Positions 1 to 6,292 of a stretch of 7,556 bases of DNA are shown piece after piece. The position numbers and the translations under genes are program-made. This stretch comes from Lachnoclostridium sp. UBA6475 (GTDB lineage Bacteria; Bacillota; Clostridia; Lachnospirales; Lachnospiraceae), in the NCBI GenBank assembly GCA_002435545.1, contig DJNB01000053.1:1-7556 (forward strand). Reading direction: 5' to 3'. The notes under the pieces are model-generated. The model did no database searches. It was not told the origin of the DNA and saw only the letters and a list, made by a program, of their open reading frames with translations. Within the stretch, counting starts at the first letter, position 1, and each line of letters begins with the position of its first letter.

Positions 1-1
1 T

Positions 2-202
2 GATGCAGACACACTGCTTCTGGGGACAGAGACCAGGACATCATCGCCGGTACGCATATTGCGTGGAGATACCTTTATGTCGCCTGTCTGCGAGGGACTT
101 TATCCATGCGGAGAAGGTGCCGGGTATGCCGGTGGAATCATGTCGGCAGCGATGGATGGTCTGCGTGTCGCACTTGCGATCGCGAGAGAAAGGAAAGAAT
201 AA
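2..202 (+). CDS. FAD-dependent dehydrogenase (COG2509-like), C-terminal 66 residues only
   Basis: Partial gene, cut by the left edge of the window and open in frame from base 2 to TAA at 200-202. The visible residues include ETRTSSPVRI, then GLYPCGEGAGYAGGIMSAAMDG. This matches the C-terminus of the NAD(P)/FAD-dependent oxidoreductases grouped as COG2509, where the Gly-rich GEGAGYAGGI stretch closes over the FAD and the preceding T-R-T-S-S-P-V-R segment is strongly conserved. The substrate and physiological role of the family are not established, as far as I know. The stop codon shares its last A with the proB start (TAATG), which suggests cotranscription and translational coupling. The N-terminal Rossmann fold lies outside the window. 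Family call is good; the exact function is unknown. Confidence 0.85.
   Translation, partial: DADTLLLGTETRTSSPVRILRGDTFMSPVCEGLYPCGEGAGYAGGIMSAAMDGLRVALAIARERKE
189..197 (+). promoter_or_regulatory. proB ribosome binding site
   Basis: AAAGGAAAG lies just upstream of the ATG at 202, within the last codons of the preceding oxidoreductase gene. It decides the proB start. The reading frame stays open back to an ATG at 106, but that would add 32 Arg/Cys-rich residues that have no kinase character and overlap the oxidoreductase frame by almost 100 bases. Confidence 0.6.
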
Positions 203-1035
203 TGAGAGAGGCATTTAAGGATAAAAAACGAATTGTATTTAAAGTGGGAAGTTCAACGATCACACACGAAGAAACCGGTGGGCTTGATCTGGTAAAACTG
301 GAAAAATTTGTGCGTATATTGACCGATCTGCACAATCAGGGGAAAGATATTATCGTGGTATCTTCCGGTGCGATCGCGGTCGGAAGAAAAGCACTTGGAC
401 TTACTAAGCGGCCTGATACGACAAGCCTGAAACAGGCGTGCGCGGCGATCGGACAGAGTCGTCTGATGACCGTATACCAGAAATTATTTTCCGAGTACAA
501 TCAGTATACGGCACAGATCCTTATGACAAAATTTACCATTGAAAATGACACAAGCCGCCACAATGCGCGCAATACGTTTGAGGAATTGTTGTCGTTGGGT
601 GCGATTCCTATCGTAAATGAAAACGATACGGTAGCCATCGACGAGATCGAATTTGGTGACAATGATACCCTGTCGGCTGTCGTTGCCGCGATCGCAGGAG
701 CGGATATGCTTGTACTGCTCAGCGATATTGACGGGCTTTACACGGATGATCCGAACCGGAATCCGGAGGCAGAGCTGATTCCTTATGTGGAGCGGATCAG
801 TGACGAAATGATTGAGATGGCGAAAGGCCCCACAACATCCTTTGGTACAGGCGGCATGAGTTCGAAGATCTCAGCAGCCGGCATTGCCAATGATGCGGGA
901 GCGGATATGGCGATCATCAATGGAGACAATATGGAAAATATTCTGACATTGATGTCAGGAAAAGAGATCGGTACGGTATTTAAAGAACACCGCACCAGAC
1001 ATTTTCACTTAAAAGAATACTTGAATCGGAGATAG
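202..1035 (+). CDS. proB: Glutamate 5-kinase, short form without PUA domain
   Basis: Cytosolic enzyme that phosphorylates L-glutamate with ATP to gamma-glutamyl phosphate, the first step of proline synthesis. The product is passed to ProA, encoded two genes downstream. The 277 residues form one amino-acid-kinase fold: FKVGSST near the N-terminus (13-19, phosphate binding), VVSSGAIAVG (52-61), NENDTVA (139-145) and GDNDTLSA (152-159) for glutamate and Mg binding, SDIDGLY (174-180) and GTGGMSSKISAA (215-226) for ATP. The E. coli enzyme has about 367 residues with a C-terminal PUA domain. Here the protein stops shortly after the kinase fold, with no frameshift in sight, so it is a natural kinase-only form. 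Family enzymes are usually inhibited by proline; whether this one is cannot be read from the sequence. The start at 202 is chosen for the TAATG overlap and the ribosome binding site. Confidence 0.96.
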   Translation: MREAFKDKKRIVFKVGSSTITHEETGGLDLVKLEKFVRILTDLHNQGKDIIVVSSGAIAVGRKALGLTKRPDTTSLKQACAAIGQSRLMTVYQKLFSEYNQYTAQILMTKFTIENDTSRHNARNTFEELLSLGAIPIVNENDTVAIDEIEFGDNDTLSAVVAAIAGADMLVLLSDIDGLYTDDPNRNPEAELIPYVERISDEMIEMAKGPTTSFGTGGMSSKISAAGIANDAGADMAIINGDNMENILTLMSGKEIGTVFKEHRTRHFHLKEYLNRR

Positions 1036-1041
1036 GAGATT

Positions 1042-1269
1042 ATGGACGATAAAAAGATTGCAAGAATCAATGAATTATATAAAAAGAAAAAAGCCGGTAC
1101 ATTGACGGAAGAAGAGGCGAAAGAGCAGGCGCTTCTGCGTGCGGAATATATTGAATCCGTGAGAAATAACCTGCGTGCGAGCCTTGCCAATGTGTCGATA
1201 CAGGAAAAAGATGGAAGTATCCATCCACTCAGATCAAAAAAAGCGGTTGAAGTGAGGGACGAAAAATAA
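1042..1269 (+). CDS. DUF896 (UPF0291, YnzC-like) small protein
   Basis: A 75-residue cytosolic protein. The N-terminal half carries the DUF896 signature: ARINELYKKKKAGTLTEEE (7-25), then EQ (28-29), LR (32-33) and Y36, followed by R41. In the solved B. subtilis relative YnzC this region is a two-helix hairpin. The C-terminal part (about 50-75) is charged and probably less ordered. Length is typical (YnzC has about 77 residues). Biochemical function is unknown; in B. subtilis ynzC belongs to the SOS-induced yneA operon, but here the gene sits inside a proline operon, so that role should not be carried over. Its ribosome binding site AGGAGA (1034-1039) overlaps the proB TAG stop, and its own TAA overlaps the next ATG, so it appears to be translated in step with both neighbours. 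Confidence 0.93.
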   Translation: MDDKKIARINELYKKKKAGTLTEEEAKEQALLRAEYIESVRNNLRASLANVSIQEKDGSIHPLRSKKAVEVRDEK

Positions 1270-1871
1270 TGATCAGCAAGGAAAAAGTGAGAAAAAAAGC
1301 AGTGGAAACAAGAGATTCCCTTGACGAAGAAAGCCGACAACAAAAATCGGAAGAAATTGTCAGACGGATTTTGGAGACAGACTGGTTTAAAGAGGCAGAT
1401 GTGGTATTGTCGTACCATGCCTTTCGTTCGGAAGTGAAAGTGGATGCACTGAATCAGGCGGTTCTGGCACAGGGAAAGAAGCTGTACCTGCCAAAAACCT
1501 ATGTGAAGGAAAAGCAAATACGATTTTTTGAGATTGAAGATCTCTCAAAATTAAAGCGTGGTTATCAAAAAATATGGGAACCGACCGGGCAGGAGCCGGA
1601 ATTCTTTTTTGAAACCGCAAAAGAAGAACAGAAAAAAGTTCTCATGATCATGCCGGGAACGGCATACGATGCCAGAGGATACCGGATGGGGTATGGCGGC
1701 GGTTATTATGACCGTTATCTGAACAGTTATGAAAAGGAATGGAAAGCACTTGATTTTATGACGGTTTTTGCCGCTTTTTCGGAGCAGAAGATGATATTGA
1801 TCCCCGGGGAACGCTGTGACGTAAAACCCGACATGATCGTGACAGAAAAAGAAATCAGGAAGCGAAAATGA
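1269..1871 (+). CDS. 5-formyltetrahydrofolate cyclo-ligase (MTHFS)
   Basis: Cytosolic enzyme of folate one-carbon metabolism. It uses ATP to convert 5-formyltetrahydrofolate to 5,10-methenyltetrahydrofolate, recovering a folate form that otherwise inhibits folate enzymes. The 200 residues are a normal family length. Basic residues at the N-terminus (K4, K6, R8, K9) fit the ATP site. The diagnostic motif MPGTAYDARGYRMGYGGGY spans about 128-146 and is followed by YDRYL (147-151), forming the phosphate and folate pocket. The C-terminal ERCDVKPDMIVTE (181-193) corresponds to the usual E-x-HD segment, with Cys where His is common. The start is set by the TAATG overlap with the DUF896 gene and by GAGGGA at 1254-1259. 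I see no direct metabolic reason for its place between proB and proA. Symbols used for the family (fau, ygfA, yqgN) vary, so none is given. Confidence 0.95.
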   Translation: MISKEKVRKKAVETRDSLDEESRQQKSEEIVRRILETDWFKEADVVLSYHAFRSEVKVDALNQAVLAQGKKLYLPKTYVKEKQIRFFEIEDLSKLKRGYQKIWEPTGQEPEFFFETAKEEQKKVLMIMPGTAYDARGYRMGYGGGYYDRYLNSYEKEWKALDFMTVFAAFSEQKMILIPGERCDVKPDMIVTEKEIRKRK

Positions 1872-1896
1872 TTCAAAATAGAAAGGAAGCAAGGAT

Positions 1897-3141
1897 ATGA
1901 CATTAAATGAAATTGGCGCAGCAGCAAAACAGGCATCGGTTCTTTTGAACCGTATGACGGTGACAGAAAAAAATAAAGGACTCTCGGTGGCAGCCAAAGC
2001 ATTGACGGCAAAAACAGAGTACATATTAGCAGCAAATGATCAGGATATCGAAGAAGCAAAGAAAAATCATATGTCGGAGGCACTGCTTGACCGGCTTCGT
2101 CTGACTGAAGAACGGATTGAGGGAATGGCAGAAGGCATTCGTCAGGTCGTTGCTTTGACGGATCCGGTAGGAGAAGTGATCTCCATGAAAACGACGCCAA
2201 GCGGACTTCAGATCGGACAGAAACGTGTACCAATGGGCGTGATCGGAATTATTTATGAATCCCGGCCAAATGTGACCGCAGATGCATTTGCGCTCTGTTT
2301 TAAGACAGGAAATGCAGTGATTCTTCGTGGCGGCAGCGATGCGATCCATTCGAATCTGGCAATCTGTAATGTGATCCGGGAAGCGCTTGACACAGCCGGT
2401 CTTCCGGCAGATGCCATCCAGGTATTGGAAGATACTTCCAGAGAGACGGCACAGGAATTTATGCGCCTTAACCAGTATATGGATCTGCTTATCCCACGCG
2501 GAGGCGCAGGGCTGATACGTACCGTAGTGGAAAAAAGTACCGTTCCGGTCATTGAGACAGGAACCGGAAACTGTCATGTCTATGTCGATGAGACGGCAGA
2601 TATCGAGATGGCAGTCAATATCATTGTAAATGCAAAGACACAGCGCCTCGGTGTGTGCAATGCCTGTGAATCCCTGGTGATCCATGAAGACATCGCCGAG
2701 AAAGCAATTCCGGCAGTCTGCAAGGCTTTGTATGCGCATGAAGTTGAGATCCGCGGTGATGAAATTTCACAAAAATACGATGCGAAGATCGTACCTGCGA
2801 CAGAGGAAGATTATGGAAAAGAATATCTTGACCGTATCATATCGATGAAAGTGGTTCCGGATATTGATGCGGCGATCGCGCACATCAATAAGTATAATAC
2901 AGGACACTCGGAATCTATCATTACCAAAGATTATGAAAACTCTATGCGCTTTTTAAATGAAATTGATGCGGCGGCGGTTTATGTCAATGCCTCGACACGT
3001 TTTACCGATGGCTTTGAGTTTGGCTTTGGCGCAGAGATTGGAATCAGTACACAGAAACTGCATGCGAGAGGTCCAATGGGACTTTTGGCACTTACCAGTA
3101 CCAAATACATCATTTTGGGAAATGGGCAGATTCGCAAATAA
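1897..3141 (+). CDS. proA: Glutamate-5-semialdehyde dehydrogenase (gamma-glutamyl phosphate reductase)
   Basis: Cytosolic NADPH-dependent enzyme that reduces gamma-glutamyl phosphate, the ProB product, to glutamate-5-semialdehyde, which cyclises to pyrroline-5-carboxylate. The 414 residues match the usual full length. An aldehyde-dehydrogenase fold is shown by IYESRPNVTADA (119-130), VILRGGSDAIHSN (141-153, cofactor binding), ETGTGNCHVYVD (220-231), RLGVCNACESL (250-260) with catalytic Cys254, and the C-terminal block FGFGAEIGIST (375-385), HARGPMGL (389-396). No damage is visible. AAGGAAG at 1883-1889 gives a good ribosome binding site, 7 bases before ATG. The gene follows the cyclo-ligase by 25 bases and completes the proB-proA pair, which here is separated by two non-proline genes. 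No promoter or hairpin is visible in the gap before it. Confidence 0.97.
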   Translation: MTLNEIGAAAKQASVLLNRMTVTEKNKGLSVAAKALTAKTEYILAANDQDIEEAKKNHMSEALLDRLRLTEERIEGMAEGIRQVVALTDPVGEVISMKTTPSGLQIGQKRVPMGVIGIIYESRPNVTADAFALCFKTGNAVILRGGSDAIHSNLAICNVIREALDTAGLPADAIQVLEDTSRETAQEFMRLNQYMDLLIPRGGAGLIRTVVEKSTVPVIETGTGNCHVYVDETADIEMAVNIIVNAKTQRLGVCNACESLVIHEDIAEKAIPAVCKALYAHEVEIRGDEISQKYDAKIVPATEEDYGKEYLDRIISMKVVPDIDAAIAHINKYNTGHSESIITKDYENSMRFLNEIDAAAVYVNASTRFTDGFEFGFGAEIGISTQKLHARGPMGLLALTSTKYIILGNGQIRK

Positions 3142-3156
3142 ATGAAAATATACAAC

Positions 3157-3164
3157 GGAGGAGG
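3157..3164 (+). promoter_or_regulatory. Strong ribosome binding site of the GH10 gene
   Basis: GGAGGAGG, almost a perfect anti-Shine-Dalgarno complement, lies 6 bases before the ATG at 3171. It is the strongest site in the left part of the window. It fixes the start and suggests efficient translation. The whole 29-base gap after proA is too short for a separate promoter and contains no hairpin, so the gene probably relies on read-through from the pro operon or on a promoter inside proA that I cannot identify. Confidence 0.7.
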
Positions 3165-3170
3165 AATTTT

Positions 3171-6100
3171 ATGAACAGATCAAAAGCAGCAGCCGTTGTG
3201 CTGGTGACAGCCCTTCTTGCCGGAATTGTTACACCGGCAGGCAGTGAAGGACAGGCGGCAAAAAAACCAAAATTGTCCCAGAAAAAGATTACGATTAAGG
3301 CGGGACAGTCAAAGACATTAAAGGTAAAAAATACGGCAAAGAAAGCCAAAATTTCCTGGAAGTCAAAGAACAAAAAAATTGCAGTTGTTTCAAAAAAAGG
3401 AAAAGTAACGGCAAAAAAAGTTGGTACTACAAAAGTAGTATGTAAGGTAAAAAATGGAAAGAAAAAATTTACTTTGACTTGTAAAGTGACAGTAAAGAAA
3501 ACGACGACGCCAAAGGTAGTACCGACTCCGACAGTGCCAGCCACGGCAGTGCCGGCAGCATCGGCCGCACCTACGCAGAATCCGTCAGTGACACAGCCGG
3601 GACGGAATGAAATGCCGACTCCGACGCCGACCCCGGATGTTACCTATCATCCGAATTGGCCAAGCACTTACAAGGACGATTTTAAACCATTGAAATCGTT
3701 AGCAATGACATTTAAAGTGGGAAGTGCGATTGCCGGAAAAGCCGAAGAATATGCAGCGATCTATGACCAGGATATGTCAGGAATCCTGCAAAAACATTAC
3801 AATAGCACGACGTTTACGAATCTGATGAAACCGGTCTTTTTACTTGATCAGGAAGGGTGTCAGAAGAGCAGTGACGGGATGCCGGCAGTAACATTTGAAT
3901 CCTGTAAAAAGGAACTGCAGTTCTGCCAGGATACAGGGATTTCCCTGCGTGCGCATGTGCTTGTATGGTACAATCAGACACCGGACTGGTTCTTCCGTGA
4001 AAACTATGATAAAGATGGAAAACTGGTCAGCAAAGCAGTGATGAAGCAGCGTATGGAAAGCTACATCAAGCAGGTTATCACCTATGTACAGACCAATTAT
4101 CCGGGTGTTGTTTATTGCTGGGATGTCGTAAATGAAGCGGTAGAAGAAGATGGCTCTATCCGCAAAAACAACAATAACTGGTATAACGTTTATTCCGAGG
4201 GGAATGAGGAATATGCGGAGTACGAGTATGTGAAAGACGCCTTTACGTATGCGAAAAAGTATGTAGAGCCTGGCGTAGCACTGGTATACAATGATTATAA
4301 CACGTTCAAACCGGATAAGCGGAAAGGAATCCTTGATCTGGTAAATTATGTCAATAAGGACGAGAAACTCATTGATACGGTCGGAATGCAGTGCCCGATC
4401 CTTCCGGATTGGCCGGAAGTAAAAGGAAATGACGAACTTGACCGTGACATGGATGCGTGTATGGAATATGCACTGGAAGATTTTGGAAAAGCAGGACTGG
4501 AGGTAATGATCACAGAGCTGTGTGTCCGTACAGAGGGCAGCAATACAAAAGATGAGATGATTCATCAGGCAGAGCGCTACCGTGATCTTTATCAGCTTTT
4601 TGTTGACATGGACAAAGAAAATGGCGGCCCGGTTCAGATTACGAGTGTAACCACGTTTGGTATCTCGGATTCGTACCGTTTGTATGATCAGGACAGTTGG
4701 CGGGAAGGTGACCAGGATCGTTACGCATGGCTGTTTGACTACAATTGCAAAGCAAAACTTGCGTTTAAGACCGTCTATAATGTTTTTGCAAAAAAAGCCG
4801 GTGTAGAAACCGTGGAAGAAACTTATGAGGGACCGGATAAGGACGATCCACAGCCGGGTACCGGCGAATACTGCCGCGTGGAAGGTGTGGCAAAGACAAA
4901 AAATGGAATATTGCTGACGGATACGGTGATTCAATTGATACATAAGTCGTCTTCCAGACCGTATGTGATCCAGACGGATGAGAACGGCAAATTTTCGGAT
5001 ACTCTTCCGGAAGGAACGTATGCGGAAGTCAGGAATTATGGTATGGGATATTTTAATCCGATAACAATTGAAAAAAATGGCGATGATGTAACACAGATTG
5101 AACTGGTGACTCAAAAATCCTTTTACTGGTTTACCGCCAAATTCAGTTCGGCAAACGGAAATGTTCTTGCATATGAATACATAAACCTGTGCAACAGGGA
5201 AGGCGAGTATGGTTATGTTGGGAGAACAGACGAAAATGGTGTTCTGACAAAACTTTGTCAGGAAGGCGATATGCTGGTGTACCTTGAAGAGCAGTCTGAG
5301 CCGGTTGCAGAATATAACATCACAAAAGATATTGGAACAGAGGAAAATCCGGAAAATATCATAGTGAATATGGATATGTATGAAGTGTCTGTGGTTTTGG
5401 ATAAGAAAACGATGGGATTTAAGGACTATCCGGAATCCGTGTCATTCATAGACCCTCAGCAGGAAAAGAGATTTACATTGTTTAAATATGATGAAAGCGG
5501 ACGATACAAAGCTTGTGTTACGGAGGGACAGTATAAGGTATATACCGACTATTATGATTATGATTCGGAAACGGGAATGACGAAACAGTATTATCTGGGA
5601 AGCGAAGAGATTACTAAAAACAGCGCCTTAGATTACACGGATATAAAACTTCATAAATTGGAATTTATATCTGAAGATGCCAAAAATATTCAGGGTCTTT
5701 TGTTAGGTGAAAAATATCTTGACCTGGAATATTGCGAGTGGTATGCTGCTGCTCCGATGAAAGAAAAACTTACAGGACATTATATTGCGTATGATAAAGC
5801 AGAGAGCAGTGAGGACGAGGACATACGGGGAAAAGTAACCGGATTTTTCGTGATAGATCAGGAAATAGAGGTTACGGAATCTTCTCCGGAAATCGTAAAA
5901 GTGAATATTATCTCCCGTCCATATGAACTGCCACAGTTAAAGGACGGAGAAACATATACTACCTCGATCAAGACAATAAGAGCAAATGAATTCGGAGCCT
6001 ATTATAAATTTATTCCGGAGAAGGATGGCAAATATACGCTTTCAACGGATGCCGGTACCATGACGAAAGAAATGGGATGGTGTATAATTGGCACGGAGAT

Positions 6101-6287
6101 AGGTAATGAAAAATTGGAATACCTTGCAGAGGATGAAAGAGAATGGGAGGCTTCACAAGCTGGTAAAGCATTGAAAACTTCCATAACGGCACAATTGGAA
6201 GCCGGAAAGACCTATTATCTGCGTGCTTCTGCATATACAACCGGGGAAGCGGATGTTCCAATCAGCATCCGGATCACAAAGTCATAA
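3171..6287 (+). CDS. Secreted multidomain GH10 endo-beta-1,4-xylanase-like protein
   Basis: A 1038-residue exported protein, predicted to cleave xylan or a related plant polysaccharide outside the cell. Order: signal peptide (about 1-30: basic MNRSK, hydrophobic AAAVVLVTALLAGIV, small residues before a possible cleavage near GQAA); lysine-rich Big-type module (31-110); Pro/Thr/Ala linker (111-160); GH10 barrel (about 171-541); three related beta-type modules (566-830); a bridging segment; and a PPC-like domain (about 926-1036). GH10 marks are NSTTFTNLMKP (211-221), RAHVLVWYNQTPDWF (260-274), CWDVVNEA with acid/base E322, and ITEL with nucleophile E449. Several other active-site residues differ from the family norm: Y267, P409 and F496 where His, His and Trp are usual. 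No LPXTG, SLH or dockerin end is seen, so wall attachment, if any, would have to come from the Big module. The enzyme class is well supported; the true substrate and activity are not certain. Confidence 0.92.
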   Translation: MNRSKAAAVVLVTALLAGIVTPAGSEGQAAKKPKLSQKKITIKAGQSKTLKVKNTAKKAKISWKSKNKKIAVVSKKGKVTAKKVGTTKVVCKVKNGKKKFTLTCKVTVKKTTTPKVVPTPTVPATAVPAASAAPTQNPSVTQPGRNEMPTPTPTPDVTYHPNWPSTYKDDFKPLKSLAMTFKVGSAIAGKAEEYAAIYDQDMSGILQKHYNSTTFTNLMKPVFLLDQEGCQKSSDGMPAVTFESCKKELQFCQDTGISLRAHVLVWYNQTPDWFFRENYDKDGKLVSKAVMKQRMESYIKQVITYVQTNYPGVVYCWDVVNEAVEEDGSIRKNNNNWYNVYSEGNEEYAEYEYVKDAFTYAKKYVEPGVALVYNDYNTFKPDKRKGILDLVNYVNKDEKLIDTVGMQCPILPDWPEVKGNDELDRDMDACMEYALEDFGKAGLEVMITELCVRTEGSNTKDEMIHQAERYRDLYQLFVDMDKENGGPVQITSVTTFGISDSYRLYDQDSWREGDQDRYAWLFDYNCKAKLAFKTVYNVFAKKAGVETVEETYEGPDKDDPQPGTGEYCRVEGVAKTKNGILLTDTVIQLIHKSSSRPYVIQTDENGKFSDTLPEGTYAEVRNYGMGYFNPITIEKNGDDVTQIELVTQKSFYWFTAKFSSANGNVLAYEYINLCNREGEYGYVGRTDENGVLTKLCQEGDMLVYLEEQSEPVAEYNITKDIGTEENPENIIVNMDMYEVSVVLDKKTMGFKDYPESVSFIDPQQEKRFTLFKYDESGRYKACVTEGQYKVYTDYYDYDSETGMTKQYYLGSEEITKNSALDYTDIKLHKLEFISEDAKNIQGLLLGEKYLDLEYCEWYAAAPMKEKLTGHYIAYDKAESSEDEDIRGKVTGFFVIDQEIEVTESSPEIVKVNIISRPYELPQLKDGETYTTSIKTIRANEFGAYYKFIPEKDGKYTLSTDAGTMTKEMGWCIIGTEIGNEKLEYLAEDEREWEASQAGKALKTSITAQLEAGKTYYLRASAYTTGEADVPISIRITKS
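3261..3500 (+). other. Polycationic Big-type (bacterial Ig-like) module of the GH10 protein
   Basis: Residues 31-110 read as one Ig-like Big module: the opening strand QKKITIKAGQSKTLKV (37-52), ISWKSKNKKIAVVS (61-74) and GKVTAKKVGTTKVVCKV (77-93) follow the familiar pattern of Big_2-type repeats (W-x-S, then A-x-V, G-x-V-T-A, G-T). By my count the 80 residues hold 30 lysines, no arginine and no acidic residue, so the module is extremely basic. Such lysine-rich Big modules are common on surface and secreted proteins of Lachnospiraceae. Binding to the negatively charged wall or to acidic polysaccharide is plausible, but it is inference. Confidence 0.75.
3501..3650 (+). other. Pro/Thr/Ala-rich linker of the GH10 protein
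   Basis: Residues 111-160 are low-complexity, with repeated TPTP, VPTP and AVPAA-type units (for example PTPTPTPD at 149-156). At DNA level this is a short imperfect ccgac/ccgact repeat near 3610-3640. It resembles the flexible, often glycosylated linkers that separate binding modules from catalytic domains in secreted glycoside hydrolases. Confidence 0.85.
3681..4793 (+). other. GH10 catalytic domain
   Basis: Residues about 171-541. Conserved beta-strand ends of the GH10 barrel can be followed in order: FKVGSAI (181-187), N217 and K220 in the NSTTFTNLMK block, H262 and W266, Q269, WDVVNEA (317-323), YNDYN (373-377), GMQ (405-407), ITEL (447-450), TTFGISDSY (494-502) and the closing FDYNCKAKLAFKTVYNVF (522-539). 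E322 and E449 are the predicted acid/base and nucleophile, 127 residues apart. Differences from the usual family consensus lie mainly around the -1 subsite. Confidence 0.88.
4866..5660 (+). repeat. Three tandem divergent beta-type modules in the GH10 protein
   Basis: Within residues 566-830 a short pattern recurs three times: TDENG (602-606), TDENG (686-690) and YDESG (773-777), each followed exactly ten residues after the Glu by a second E-G (614-615, 698-699, 785-786). Spacing between copies is 84 and 87 residues. The pattern, D-E-x-G turn then E-G-x-Y, is what carboxypeptidase-regulatory-like or SpaA/Cna-B-type beta sandwiches show at the hairpin between two strands. I infer three related domains; the third is the most diverged. 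Their role may be spacing, adhesion or carbohydrate contact and cannot be decided here. Confidence 0.6.
5946..6278 (+). other. PPC-like C-terminal domain of the GH10 protein
   Basis: Residues about 926-1036. GETYTTSI opens, YYKFIPEKDGKYTLST (944-959) follows, and LEAGKTYYLRAS (1009-1020) with VPISIRI (1029-1035) closes. This order (a F-x-P-x-x-D-G-x-Y-T strand, then L-x-A-G-x-T-Y-Y) is typical of the bacterial pre-peptidase C-terminal (PPC) beta sandwich found at the ends of secreted enzymes. A middle stretch (about 962-1003) rich in Glu is less typical. Confidence 0.6.
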
Positions 6288-6292
6288 AGACA

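Noticed and set aside
106..201. N-terminal extension of proB to an ATG at 106
   Set aside because: The extra residues are Arg/Cys-rich, have no kinase features and lie over the oxidoreductase C-terminus. The ATG at 202 has a proper ribosome binding site and places FKVGSST at the normal distance from the N-terminus.
3..218. 71-codon plus-strand open frame at the left edge
   Set aside because: It is out of frame with the clearly recognisable oxidoreductase C-terminus at 2-202 and has no conserved features.
1005..2739. Several minus-strand open frames of 150-240 codons over the cyclo-ligase and proA genes
   Set aside because: The longest ones (1005-1517 and 2026-2739) are codon-aligned shadows of well-identified plus-strand enzymes; the others lie wholly over the same genes and have Phe/Leu/Ser/Cys-rich translations without motifs.
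3610..3640. Short ccgac-type repeat that might be a tandem DNA repeat or CRISPR fragment
   Set aside because: It is in frame and simply encodes the TPTPTP linker. The units are too short and have no spacers.
3840..5114. 424-codon open frame on the minus strand inside the GH10 gene
   Set aside because: Its codons are the exact reverse complements of the GH10 codons (same codon register), so it would be stopped only by sense TTA, CTA or TCA, which are scarce here. The predicted protein is rich in Ile, Phe, Cys, His and Arg with no recognisable motif, and I saw no start signal.
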